In this document: positions 1 to 10,299 of the stretch, piece after piece | How the letters are laid out: each line of letters opens with the position of its first letter | Position numbering within the stretch: the first letter of the stretch is position 1 | From: Ctena decussata | Lineage: Eukaryota > Mollusca > Bivalvia > Lucinida > Lucinidae | DNA: 64,000 nt | Direction of reading: 5' to 3' | Assembly (NCBI GenBank): GCA_963989385.1 | Contig: OZ022500.1 | Coordinates: forward strand, 107,053,842-107,117,841 | Notes under the pieces: generated by a model | The model's input: only the letters and a program-made list of their open reading frames with translations | The model's database searches: none | What the model was told of the DNA's origin: nothing | Translations under genes and position numbers: made by a program

Positions 1-896
1 TGTATTTTACGGAATGGAACATCCACTAGCCATGAGTCCCCTTATCTGGCTCTACACTTCTCAAATTCAACTAATTTCGTTGTTAGCGTTAAGTGTTAAG
101 TGTGAATGATTACACAGCACCTTAAAGGCAGGAATTCTCTGCCAGGGGTCATGTTCCCAGCAATAGCATATTTTACCTGTACAGGTATAGGTGAAAATTT
201 ATTCAACCAATCAGTGGTCCAGAATTACCAGTTATAATTATTTCATTGGCTGATAGGAGGTGTTGACACTATGTGATCAAGAGACAGACTAACACTGTGT
301 TCTGTTCTGTTCAGTTCTCGTAATGACATTCCCCAGGTAGCTCAGCGATACGTAACCATAGTTGCACGCACCTGTGGCCGAGTGTCCGTCAAAGAATGAC
401 ACTGTGGAAGTTAATCCTCCTTATATAGTCCACTCCTGCCTCTAACCATTTACAATAGTCCAGTATGCAAGACCTACCCATAAAGTGCTTAAGAATAGGC
501 ACACATAAAACCATTAATTTTCCATTTGTCCCAAATGGAAAATGAATGTTTGAGGTGTCCCAATACTAAAGCACATTAGGGTACTAGCTTCTCCCTGTTT
601 TACTTTAAGTTCAGTTTGAGCCATAGTTTGGAAAGTATTTAATCTGTGCAAATGTCATTCGTTCTCTATGGGTACCCAGGTTACTCCACCGTGACTGGAA
701 ATGACTTGATTTTACGTACTTTCCAACAGTATTTCAGTCAATCATGGAACCTCATTTACAATTTGAAAGATGTCCACATCAAGCGAAGCTTGAATCCTAG
801 CCCATGTCACTGATGTGTTTTCAAAATATTGTGCTCAGTTGAAGATGCCAGGAAGTAACATTTGTGAATATATTCTTTTGCCATTATCAAACTACC

Positions 897-1064
897 TGGT
901 TTTCATCATTTTTACAAAGGGGAATTGTGACTTTTTTCTTCCCTGGCAGCAAAATCCTTCCAAAAAAAGGGCAACACTTACATGAAAGGATTTGCTTCTA
1001 TAGGATTTGATCCCATTGAGGAAGGAGGCAAAACAATGGCAGAGTTTCTTCCCCTGAACATTTA
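897..1064. mobile_element. MITE family A, decayed copy
   Basis: Carries the shared arms of family A: a 'catttttacaaaggggaa' type segment, 'tcccattgaggaaggaggca' and 'tggcagagtttcttcccctg'. Ends are eroded. Confidence 0.55.
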
Positions 1065-1285
1065 ACTACTTTTCTGCACTGTGGCACACCATGGAACTTG
1101 GGATTGGTAAATCCTTCCATCCACAGTTAATGTAACAGTATGTTTTTACAATACTGGTTAAAATAACAACAGTGCGCTTGCATGCAGAACAGAATAATTT
1201 GACCAAAAAAGCTGCATTGGAGGAACACCATATACTAATGATCAGATGATGGGAGTTCAGATTTATTTTATCATAAATGTTTGGG

Positions 1286-1440
1286 CCTAGTTGTCCAATA
1301 CTAATAATGCTATTTAAATAGACGTACGTACATTTTCAAATGTATGCAAAAAAGCTACCATTTTTACTGCAAAAAATGTGAGGAGCTTTTACAGCTGTGC
1401 AAAAGCTCATTTTTTTTAGCAAAAATATTGGGATACTGAA
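1286..1440. mobile_element. MITE family H relic
   Basis: GGGCCTAGTTGTCCAATACT at the left and an internal 'gtgaggagcttttacagctg' hairpin resemble the intact family H copy at 50814-51111. The right end is missing. Confidence 0.45.
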
Positions 1441-2047
1441 GACAAGATGAATCCTTGAAGAATTACTGTTTTTAACTTTGACAAAGCCGTAAACAGCCCA
1501 ACTTCAGACACTCCAACAACTTCTGTAATGGGCTCTTTCATCTTTGATCTCTCTTGGCATATCAAATATGGGCAATATCATTAGCTTAACGAACTTGTAA
1601 GTCAAGGATTTGTGATATCTTCTGGCACACAAAGTCAAGTGTGTTGCTGAAAAAAAAAAAATGAGGCGCTTTTGCGTTGCATTTTTTTTTTCTCAAAATT
1701 TAATGTTAACAAACAGCATTAGCTTTGAAACACTAAAATTGATCAGAGTCTATGGTTTTCTGAAGCATTATGAATAAATTCATGCATCATGTTTGTTAAA
1801 GTTTCACTCTTTGCCACTTCAAAATTAATTTCCTTGTTTTCTAATAGAATGACATAATGGATTCTTGTTCACAAATGATTCAAGTACGAGATGACATAAA
1901 TTTGTAAAAAAAAGTGTCACGAATTTTCAACAATGTACTTCAAAATACATTTAATAGCAAGTATATAGGGTACTTCAATTTTATGAGAAAGGAAGTTTAA
2001 AGTTAGTTTTAAAATAGACATGAGCATGTCTATATTATACTTTAGGT

Positions 2048-2094
2048 CAAAAGTTCTGCACGGATGTTAAATTAACATCCGTGCAGAACTTTTG
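2048..2094. repeat. Perfect 23-bp inverted repeat
   Basis: Arms 2048-2070 (CAAAAGTTCTGCACGGATGT...) and 2072-2094 are exact complements with a one-base spacer. Probably the core of a small MITE; no outer ends recognised. Confidence 0.85.
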
Positions 2095-2213
2095 TCTTTA
2101 AGTATATTTCAATATCTTGGCAAAAGAGTGACAAAGTATGAAATTTGCTGCTTGTTTCATGAGTTATGATCTTTTTATGTCATTAGGATCTAGTCTGCTG
2201 CTGCTAAGATGGG

Positions 2214-2218
<5 letters not shown>

Positions 2219-2276
<58 letters not shown>
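2219..2276 (+). repeat. (GT)n microsatellite
   Basis: About 28 GT dinucleotides. Short frames on both strands across it are low-complexity artefacts. Confidence 0.98.
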
Positions 2277-2280
<4 letters not shown>

Positions 2281-2385
2281 CTATTGGATTTATCTTCTTT
2301 AAATACATAGCGAAAAAGATTAAAGTCTCCATAGTCCTATCAGCAGTTAAAATGCCTAAACTCAAACAATTTTTGTCACCCGACG

Positions 2386-3650
2386 TAGGCGGAGGGGGAC
2401 TATAGAAATGACCCTTGTCCGTCCGTGTGCCAGTCCATCCTTCCGTCCGTCCTTCCGTCCGTCCGTCCATCGGAGGGGGACTATAGAAATGACCCTCGTC
2501 CGTCCGTGTGCAAGTCCATCCTTCCGTCCGTCATTCCGTCCGTCCGTCTGAAAAATCTTGTTCCCCGCAACTCCTCCTACGTCTTCCATTGGATGGATTT
2601 GAAATTTTACAGATTATATTCTTATGATATGAAGATGTGCATGTGGCTTTTGATTTTTGTTTCGGCCATGTTTATCCCCCGACCGAAAGGTTCGGGGGAT
2701 ATAGCGATGAGCCTGGCGTCCGTCCGTCCGTCTGTCCGTCCTTCTGTCCGTCCGTAAACATTTTCTTGTCCGCTCCATATCTTGAATACCGTCTGGAATA
2801 ATTTCATGATACTTCACAGTTATGTAGAACAGGTCATGGCGATGTGTCGCATGCAAGAATGGTAACTCTTGCTTTTGTAATTTTTGAGTTATCTCCCCTT
2901 TGGTGAATTTTTGGCAGATTCATGTCCGCTCTGTAACTTGATTACCCTTTGGAATATTTTCATGATACTTCACAGATATGTAGAGCAGGTCATGACAATG
3001 TGTCGCGAACAAGAATGACAACTCTTGCTTTCTTACTTTTTGAGTTATTTCCCCTTGATGGTTTTAGGTGTGATTTCGTGTCCGCTCCATAACTTGAGTA
3101 AGCTTTGAAATAGTTTCATGAAACTTCACAGATATGTAGAACAGGTCATGGCGATGTGTCGCGAACAAGAATGACAACTCTTGCTTTCTTACTTTTTGAG
3201 TTATTTCCCTTTGATGGTTTTAGGTGTGAATTTGTGTCAGCTCCATAACTTGAAAACCTTTTGAAATATTTTCATGATACTTCACAGATATGTAGAACAG
3301 GTCATGATGATGTGTCGTGAATAAGAGTGACAACTCTTGCTTTCTTACTTTTTGAGTTATTTCCCCTTGATGGTTTTAGGTGTTATTTTGTGTCCGCTCC
3401 ATAACTTGAATACCCTTTAGAATATTTTCGTGATACTTCATAGTTATGTAGAACAGGTCATGCTGATGTGTCGCAAACAAGAATGACAACTCTTGCTTTC
3501 TAACTTTTTGAGTTATTTCCCCTTGATGGTGTCCGCTCCATAACTTGAATACCCTTTTGAATATTTTAATGATACGTCACAGATATGGAGATCAGATCAT
3601 GACAGTTTGTCTCATACAAGAATGACAACTCTTGCTTTCATACTTTTCCG
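2386..3650 (-). mobile_element. Tandem-repeat element with CCGT microsatellite (pearl-like), partly duplicated
   Basis: Six copies of a unit of about 185 bp (key phrases 'cataacttgaataccctt', 'gatacttcacagatatgtag', 'caagaatgacaactcttgct') lie at 2765-3650. To their left is a (CCGT)n tract at 2720-2755, then a hairpin of the form ATCCCCCGA...TCGGGGGAT at 2675-2700. A second (CCGT)n block with its own GGAGGGGGACTATAG end is duplicated at 2391-2545. Orientation is opposite to the copy at 30489. The right end breaks into poly-C and poly-T at 3661-3690. Confidence 0.7.
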
Positions 3651-3977
3651 AGTCCCGCCGTGGCCCCCCCCCCCCACAAAATTTTTTTTTTTACAGATTT
3701 GGATTCACTTACTAGAGAGCTCAAAATTAGATTTGTAGGGCTTGTACTTAAGAAGTTATTCACACATTTTGAAATGTTGAATGTATCATATGCAATACAT
3801 TGTCTACATGATTGCAATTTGAGATTTTACCTCTTTTTAGCAATTTGGCATACTGTTTTGGTCTGAGTGTTAGATAATCATGCATCTGTTAAGCAGATAA
3901 TGTCAATAAGGAGCATAAAAGAATGACAGTATACTATTTATATGCGTTTTGAAGTGCACCCTGTTTACCAAGTCGCA

Positions 3978-4180
3978 GGGGGCCTTCGGTCGGGGGATTT
4001 TGCCATCTCCTCTGATGGCTATTTTTGATGGAGTTACGGCCCTTGCTGACTCAGACCTTGTCCCCACAACTCCTGCCACATCTTTTATCAGATTGACTTG
4101 AAATTATGCAGAATGTTTCATTATGATCTGAAAATGTGCATGTGATTTTGGAATTATGGCCCTTTGTCATTTTTCCAGCT
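3978..4180. repeat. Older repeat interrupted by the Naiad element
   Basis: Starts with a half hairpin, CCTTCGGTCGGGGGAT, and contains the phrase 'ttatgcagaatgtttcatta' typical of the pearl-like elements. The Naiad left pseudo-LTR begins immediately after. Confidence 0.5.
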
Positions 4181-4413
4181 TTCTCTGTTGCCTGTTTTTG
4201 GTGTCAGAGTTTCTGTGATGTTTTACCTTATGTTTGTTCTTATTATTTTTGGTTCGGTTTGGGTTGCTGAGTGGCCACCTTTTGGGAACAAGCTGCTCAC
4301 TCGGTTGGCCATATGTTCTCTGTATCTTGATTATTTGTAATCTTAGTTGTTTCCAACTATGGTTTGAGGGCTGGATTTGGATTTTGATTGTTTCAGTTCC
4401 TGGTCTTTGCATA
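4181..4413 (+). repeat. Left pseudo-LTR of the Naiad element
   Basis: 233-bp direct repeat matching 9385-9617 at a constant offset of 5204, with no difference seen by eye. It starts at TTCTCTGTTGCCTG and ends TTTGCATA. Penelope-like elements often carry such pseudo-LTRs, which come from tandem insertion. Short frames across it in both directions are not genes. Confidence 0.88.
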
Positions 4414-4725
4414 CTTTTTACTTTTATTATCAGAGTTCTTGTGGTTGTGCTGTGTGGCGGCCCCAAAAGGTCTCCCCGCACATCCATTTAATGCTCTTAT
4501 TCTTCCAATCCTCAGGGGTTGTTTGCAATCATTTTCCATTATTCATGTCCCTTAATACCATTCCATTTCGATACTGAATTGGAGGTCACAAATTGACCGA
4601 TATTCGCACCCCGTTGTATAACTAATTCTTACGTTTCTGTCTGTGGACTTGTATTAGACATAGATTTGAGATGTGGGTCTTTGTTATACCATTTCTTTTC
4701 AGAGGGAGTTTGCTTTAACAAAATT

Positions 4726-5617
4726 ATGTCTGTTTTATTTAATAACCGGTGTGAATGTCGCACTTTTCTTGACGGTATCAACCCACTATACACAAATATG
4801 ACTATTACAAACAGATTAAGAATTACAATATCTCCCCTAAGGTTACATGCTGCGTCTTCTGTACAGATTCCCAATTCTACTCAAAGCTTTCGAGCTTTAT
4901 TACCTACAGTTAGAATGAGACCTCTAAATTTGTTTTCAGCATCATCTGTCGATCTACATGGAGCATCAAATGCTAACACTTTTCGCAACAATCTACGAGT
5001 AAGGTTGTCCCCAATTAAATCACCAGTTTTACGTAAATACCCTAATCCGTTCAAAAGACCTAGTATGTATCCTAGCATTTCTAAGTGCAATGCCAAGAGT
5101 TGCAACTGTTGTGAACATTTATGTACAGACTCTACTATCACTTCATCTGTGAATGGTAGGACTTTTTCAGTAATTAACGATTCTGATTTGGATTGAAAAT
5201 CAGAGAATCTGATATATGTTTTAACTTGAAACACACAGAACTGTAATATGCAATATGTTGGACAAACTTGTCGTAAGCTGAAGACTAGATTTGGTGAGCA
5301 CTATCGTAAGATTTTAAAGGCTAAAAAGATAGATTCTTTTCTATACCAACATTTTAAGCGTACTGGTCATTCTCCTGATAATGTTTCAGTACAAATATCT
5401 GAGAAGTTATCATATGATCATAATTCTTCTGCTCGATTCAATAACATAAAAAGATTCGAAACTGAATTAAAATGGATAAAATTATTGCAATCAGCTTCTC
5501 CACTTGGTTTTAACGATAACATCTACCATGAGGGAAATATCTCTAAAATGCCAGATTTTGATGTGTTTTCTCTTTTAGAAATTCGAAAACGTAAATCCAG
5601 ATCTCATGGTATAAGAC
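4726..5617 (+). pseudogene. Naiad ORF, 5' part: cysteine-rich N-terminus and GIY-YIG endonuclease, two in-frame UGA
   Basis: First in-frame ATG is at 4726; the frame is open from 4597. Residues about 125-135 form a cysteine cluster (KCNAKSCNCCEHLC). UGA codons follow at 5194-5196 (codon 157) and 5227-5229 (codon 168), around the motif KSENLIYVLT, and then NTQNCNMQYVGQTCRKL. In relatives the same stretch reads C-x3-N-x-IY-L-I-x-C-x2-C-x3-YVG, so both UGAs sit where cysteines are expected. The frame is otherwise open and continues through FGEHY, HFKRTGHS, ETELKWIKLL and GFN, as in PLE endonucleases. Best reading: UGA encodes selenocysteine. Two chance nonsense mutations at these exact sites are less likely. 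The frame is cut at about codon 297 by the insertion at 5618. Confidence 0.85.
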
Positions 5618-6602
5618 AACAAGAGCTGTCGGCTGACAGCATAGCTCGCCTGAATAGGTGCTTGCCCATCACACAGTCGCTTTGGTGGTGTGGACTGCTA
5701 TGCATAAAAGTTCAGGCAAGCATGTCCATAATGACAATATATTTATAAACAAAAGCTATCTCAGAAATAAGTCTAAAAATAAAAAAAATCCACATGAAAT
5801 TTCAAAGTCCATGAGCTTGAAATCAAAGAACTAAGAGGTGGGGATGGGAGTGGGGGGAGTGGGGGGGGGGGGGGGGGGGGGGCTAGGATGTATCAAAACC
5901 TTGAACCATTATCTAACATCAGTTCAAGTATTAGTATCAACTGACTCCATCGTGGCACTGTGAAATTATGTCTTCATAAATATTAATAAAACATTAATAA
6001 AGACCTAATTTCCCAAGTCCCTGACCTTGACATCAAGGTACCTGAGCAGGGTTGGGGTAGTACTCAGTAAAACTTTGGACTAATATCTAATTAAAAAGCA
6101 AATAAAAAAAGAATTCATTGCTGGGTTCAGGAGATATGTGTCTTTAAAAGTTTAACTAAAACATCCAATCAATAAAAAGACAATTTTCTAAGTCCATGAC
6201 CTTGACATCAAGGTCATTGAGGGGGGTGGGGGTAGTACATTGGAAAACTTTGGACCAATATCTAACTACAGTGCAAGTATCAAAGGAATCCATCCATGGG
6301 TTAAGGAGATATTGGGCTGTACAAAACTTTAACCAAAACATCCAGTCAGAAATACTCCCAATTTTCTAAGTCCATGACCTTGACATCAAGGTCACGGAGT
6401 GGGGTGGGGGTGGTACCCTGTTAAACTTTGGACCAATATCTAACTACAGTGCAAGTATCAAAAGAATCCATCCATGGGTTAAGGAGATATAGGTCTTTAA
6501 AAAACTTTAACCAAAACATCCAATCCGGACGCGGACGCGGACGCCGACGCCGACGCCGTGGTGACAACAATAGCTCTTCCTGAACTTTCGTTCAGGTGAG
6601 CT
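5618..6602 (+). mobile_element. Tandem-repeat non-autonomous element inside the Naiad ORF (Helentron/pearl-like)
   Basis: Begins AACAAGAGCTGTC plus a complementary GACAGC hairpin, then AGCTCGCCTGAA. It ends TTCAGGTGAGCT, nearly the reverse complement of that motif. The interior holds about four copies of a 170-bp unit built round 'ccatgaccttgacatcaagg', a poly-G run at 5862-5882, and a GGACGC-type microsatellite just before the 3' hairpin. Removing exactly 5618-6602 rejoins the Naiad frame, so it inserted without a visible target duplication. No coding capacity. Confidence 0.75.
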
Positions 6603-8932
6603 AAAAAGGAAATGATAAACGTAAAAGATGTGCTGCCAAAAAATCTAACACTTCTCTTAATGATTTATCAACAAATTTATTGGAACATGGCCGACATGCT
6701 ATGCTTTCAATTCTTAGTTCCCTACCCATTCCAGTCTTACGCAAATTGGATATAGAGGCTAATAGGTTTTACGATAGAAATCACCAAATGTACGAAGCGG
6801 CACTTCTAACTAGATGTTATACTCAACACGCTCTCCGTCCACTAATTGATTCTGAAATCAATCATAAAAGAAATTTCATTAAAATCCCTTTCATTAACAA
6901 AGGTATTGACTTTATAGATTTACCTAGTATATTTCAGGATAAATCTGTTACATCTTCCATACCTGATTATTTCCAAAATTCTGAACCACCTATTATTTGT
7001 TATAAGTATAACAAACCGATTAGAAGTATCATATTTAATTTCAATAAACTTGTGTCTGATCTTGACATCGATGCTAATACTCCTGATTCATGAGATTGTA
7101 TAGATTCCAAATTTATTTACCCATCAGCAGGTCATGTTGTGACTGGAAATTTGAAGATCATCCCGGATTCTAGAATTCGTAACATTGTTTCTAAGGGTCC
7201 TAAGTATAGATTCCCTTCCCATATCGATTTCAACAGATGTAGGGAAGAAATTGCATCTGCATTAAATGATTTTGGTAATCGTTGGTGTAAACGAGAGGGT
7301 GTTGAAAGTAACACTTTAAAGAAATGGAAACTAAGTATCTTTAATATTGTGGATAAACATATAAAGTTTTATTCACACAATACTAATCTTTTACCTCCGA
7401 AGCCTAAATCTTCCTTTAAATATTTGAAGCAGGGTATCCAGGATTTTCATAGGAAGTATGTTTTGGTTCCTGCTGACAAGGCCGCAAACAACATTGTTGT
7501 TGTTTGTCGGATGCACTATATTAACACTTTGAAGCAGGAACTTAACGGCACCACAGCTTACGAAGAGACTTTTACAGATGAGAAGACTGTCGTTAATAGT
7601 CACTCAAATAATTTGCCTTTAAAGTTTGCTGTAAACGTTAAGGAACGCCAAGACAAACTTCCTACGATGTATTGGTTACCTAAGCTTCACAAAAAACCGT
7701 ATAAAGCTAGATTCATTGCCAACTCTAGCTCTTGTACTACTACAGAATTATCTAAATTATTAACTTCTTGCCTCACTGCTGTGAAATCTCGTGTCATTTG
7801 GTACTATGAGACAGTGTATGAGAGGTCAGGGAAAAATATGTTTTGGTCTATAAAAAATTCTGGTGAGGTACTTAGTAAACTGAAGTCAAGAGGGTTCCGT
7901 GCGACTAGTTTGTCCACTTATGATTTTTCTATTTTTTATACCACATTACCCCATAATTTAATAAAGGAAAAACTTGTTGATTTGATTGAGAGGGCCTTCA
8001 AAAAGTTCTCCAAAAATGAAGATACCCTTTATATTGCCTGTAACGATAAGAAAGCGTTTTTCACTTCTACTGACCGTAAAATATATAGAGGATATAGTCT
8101 TTGGTCATGTCAGAATGTATGTGACGCCTTATCATATCTCTTAGATAATATTTACATCAGATTTGGTAATAAGTTATACAGACAAATTGTTGGTATTCCG
8201 ATGGGTACAAATTGTGCTCCTCTTGTGGCCGATTTGTTTTTATTCTGTTATGAAAGAGATTTCATGACTTCTCTTTCGGTTGATAATCAAGCTGATATCA
8301 TTGAGGCATTTAACTCAACCTCTAGATATTTAGACGATCTTCTGAATATTGATAATCCTTATTTTGAAAGCATGGTTAACCAAATTTACCCACCTGAACT
8401 TAAATTGAATAAAGCTAATACTTCAGATACAGAGGCCCCCTTTTTGGATTTACATCTATCTATTTCTAACGGTTTTGTATCTTCTAAAATTTATGATAAA
8501 CGTGATGACTTTGACTTTGATATAGTTAATTTTCCATTTTTGGATGGTGACGTTCCACGTCGTCCCTCTTATGGAATGTATATTTCTCAACTTATAAGAT
8601 TTGCTAGAGTGTGTAGTCATGTAGATGACTTTAATGCTCGTAATAAATGTTTAACTGCTAAACTTCTTCAACAGGGCTATCGGTATCATAAGCTTAGAAA
8701 GGCTTTTTCTAAATTCTATCGCAGACACCATGAATTGGTTTCAAAATTTGATGTCGGATTAAAATTTCTTTTACACCAAGGCCTATCGGAACCAGAATTT
8801 TATGGTGACTTAGTATACAAATTCAAAAAGATTAAGGGTAGGACTGATTTTTCTGATCAATTCCGAAAAATAATAATACGTCACAAACGTATTGGCTATA
8901 ATTTAAATGTTATGCGACAGTCTGCATGCTAA
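6603..8932 (+). pseudogene. Naiad ORF, 3' part: linker with UGA-x-Cys and reverse transcriptase
   Basis: The same reading frame resumes after the insertion and runs to TAA at 8930-8932. One UGA lies at 7091-7093 and is followed by GAT TGT: Sec-Asp-Cys where the family has the CxC linker motif, just before FIYPSAGHVVTGNL. The reverse transcriptase follows without further stops. Visible motifs are DKAANNIVVV, YWLPKLHKKPYKARFI (fingers), motif A YDFSIFYTTLPH (Asp codon 7922), GIPMGTNCAPLVADLFLF (motif B) and the catalytic YLDD (Asp codons 8333 and 8336). The catalytic aspartates are intact. Only the upstream insertion, and the need to recode UGA, disable or condition the product. PLE reverse transcriptases are relatives of telomerase. 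Confidence 0.88.
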
Positions 8933-9384
8933 GTGATTAACCCAATCACGGTTGATAACTTTGCTGCACTCTTTAACTGCACACCGGGGGATCGGTCGTC
9001 AGACTCTATGATGGCCCCGACCTAAAGCTATATATTCTAGTTGGTTGGGACCGGAGCCTTTTTGTCTGTTGCTTGGTCCACCGGGGCTCAACTGGTGACC
9101 TTCTTTTGCTTCAGATTTCCAGTGGGGTCGTTTGGCAGGACAGGGATCTCCACCTGTCAGACGGCCCGTTGTATCTGTTGAGTCCTCGTCTTTGCTTCTT
9201 CATGGTGTTGAAATTTGATTTATGTGTTTACCGTGATGATTCATTGACGAGTTAGAGGGTTATCATGCGAACCGAACAACCAACTAAATGTTTTGTACCA
9301 CTTCAGAAACTGAGGGTGAGGTTGGGCCTGTAAAATCGATTTAAGCCCCCCAGTAATTCATTACTGGCGGTAGTTCTGTTGTGG
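8933..9384 (+). other. Naiad 3' untranslated region
   Basis: 452 bases between the stop codon and the right pseudo-LTR. It holds the SECIS candidate near its start. A 60-codon frame at 9073-9255 is not credible as a gene. Confidence 0.6.
9000..9068 (+). promoter_or_regulatory. Candidate SECIS element in the Naiad 3' UTR
   Basis: Starts 68 bases after the stop codon. Seen: helix I CAGAC (9000-9004) with GTCTG (9064-9068); ATGA at 9008-9011 facing GA at 9054-9055, giving the non-Watson-Crick quartet; helix II 9012-9022 with 9043-9053 (11 positions, one C-A mismatch at 9015/9050, two G-T pairs); apical loop 9023-9042 beginning TAAAG, so the conserved unpaired adenines are at 9024-9026. This matches the eukaryotic SECIS plan (ATGA, AA, GA with an 11-13 nt spacing). 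It was found by eye, without a covariance model. Confidence 0.7.
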
Positions 9385-9617
9385 TTCTCTGTTGCCTGTT
9401 TTTGGTGTCAGAGTTTCTGTGATGTTTTACCTTATGTTTGTTCTTATTATTTTTGGTTCGGTTTGGGTTGCTGAGTGGCCACCTTTTGGGAACAAGCTGC
9501 TCACTCGGTTGGCCATATGTTCTCTGTATCTTGATTATTTGTAATCTTAGTTGTTTCCAACTATGGTTTGAGGGCTGGATTTGGATTTTGATTGTTTCAG
9601 TTCCTGGTCTTTGCATA
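9385..9617 (+). repeat. Right pseudo-LTR of the Naiad element
   Basis: Direct repeat of 4181-4413, same length, no difference seen by eye. Downstream sequence (9618 on) is unrelated older repeat DNA. Confidence 0.88.
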
Positions 9618-10299
9618 TTGAAGCGTTTGACCGAGAGAGCTGAAATTTGGTATGCTATTAGCATTTGGTTGAGTATTCTGATTATTGTTAGGATATGCTA
9701 AATTTATTAGTGACAGAGTTATTCCCCTTTCATAGATAATAGACATTCACTTTAAGGTAAAAGGATAACTCAAGATCTATTCATATTAATGGGCTGAATT
9801 TTCATAAATGCACTGTTCATTTTTCATCAGATTCATATTATGAGGATTATGGCCCTTGTTATTTTGTTATTGGGTATACAGTCTTGATGTTTTGGGCATT
9901 CTGTAATGGTCTAAAGTTTCAGTAACCTGATTTTACACATATACACCCAGTTCTGAACTCAAGTATTTTATAACCTCATAGAGGCCCAGTAATTGTTGGG
10001 TATATGTCTTTGCTTATGCTTCAATTATTATTTGCTTACCAGGTTCTGTTATACACATATTTTCTGGTTTGGGCCATACAGTTACTCTGAAACTGAATAA
10101 AGGGCTGCAGTTTGCGACACATTTCAAACGTCGGGTGACACTTGGCCGATGGCCTTTTATGAGAAGGGGTTTAATCTTCACCTTTGGTAATACAATATGG
10201 GTTGAAATGCATTTGAGTCATTGAACTGGCAAAGAGTAAGGAAAACAAGTTTTTGAAACAAAACAAATCGCTCAACAAAATACAATTTTCTGTTCTGGT
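9618..10299. other. Non-genic repeat remnants
   Basis: No gene. Begins GAAGCGTTTGACCGAGAGAG with 'attatggcccttgttatttt' phrases that look like the old target repeat of the Naiad. CGTCGGGTGAC at 10129-10139 is the complement of the CACCCGACG at 2378-2386, hinting that they are ends of the same repeat type. Confidence 0.4.

Larger units (their letters stand above)
4181..9617 (+). mobile_element. Naiad-type Penelope-like retroelement with pseudo-LTRs
   Basis: Seen: two 233-bp direct repeats (4181-4413 and 9385-9617) bracket a frame with a GIY-YIG nuclease first and a reverse transcriptase second. Canonical Penelope elements have the nuclease at the C-terminus. The permuted order plus a C-x-C-type linker motif is the published hallmark of the Naiad/Chlamys clade, and Naiads are common in invertebrates. 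The element lies in an older repeat (about 3978-4180 on the left). Three in-frame UGA codons and a SECIS-like hairpin suggest a selenoprotein form. A 985-bp element interrupts the frame at 5618-6602, so this copy should be inactive. The identical pseudo-LTRs point to a recent insertion. Confidence 0.9.

Noticed and set aside
2204..2856. Several frames rich in His-Thr or Arg-Pro-Ser
   Set aside because: They read through the GT and CCGT microsatellites.
4234..4491. Hydrophobic frame with a copy at 9438-9701
   Set aside because: It is the pseudo-LTR of the retroelement; both strands are open by chance.
4666..4725. Earlier start for the Naiad protein
   Set aside because: The frame is open from 4597 but the codon at 4666 is TTG; the first ATG is at 4726. 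A start upstream by other means cannot be excluded.
5194..5229. Two ordinary nonsense mutations in a dead retroelement
   Set aside because: Less likely: both are TGA, both at family cysteine positions, the frame is otherwise open, and a SECIS-like hairpin is present. Kept as the alternative.
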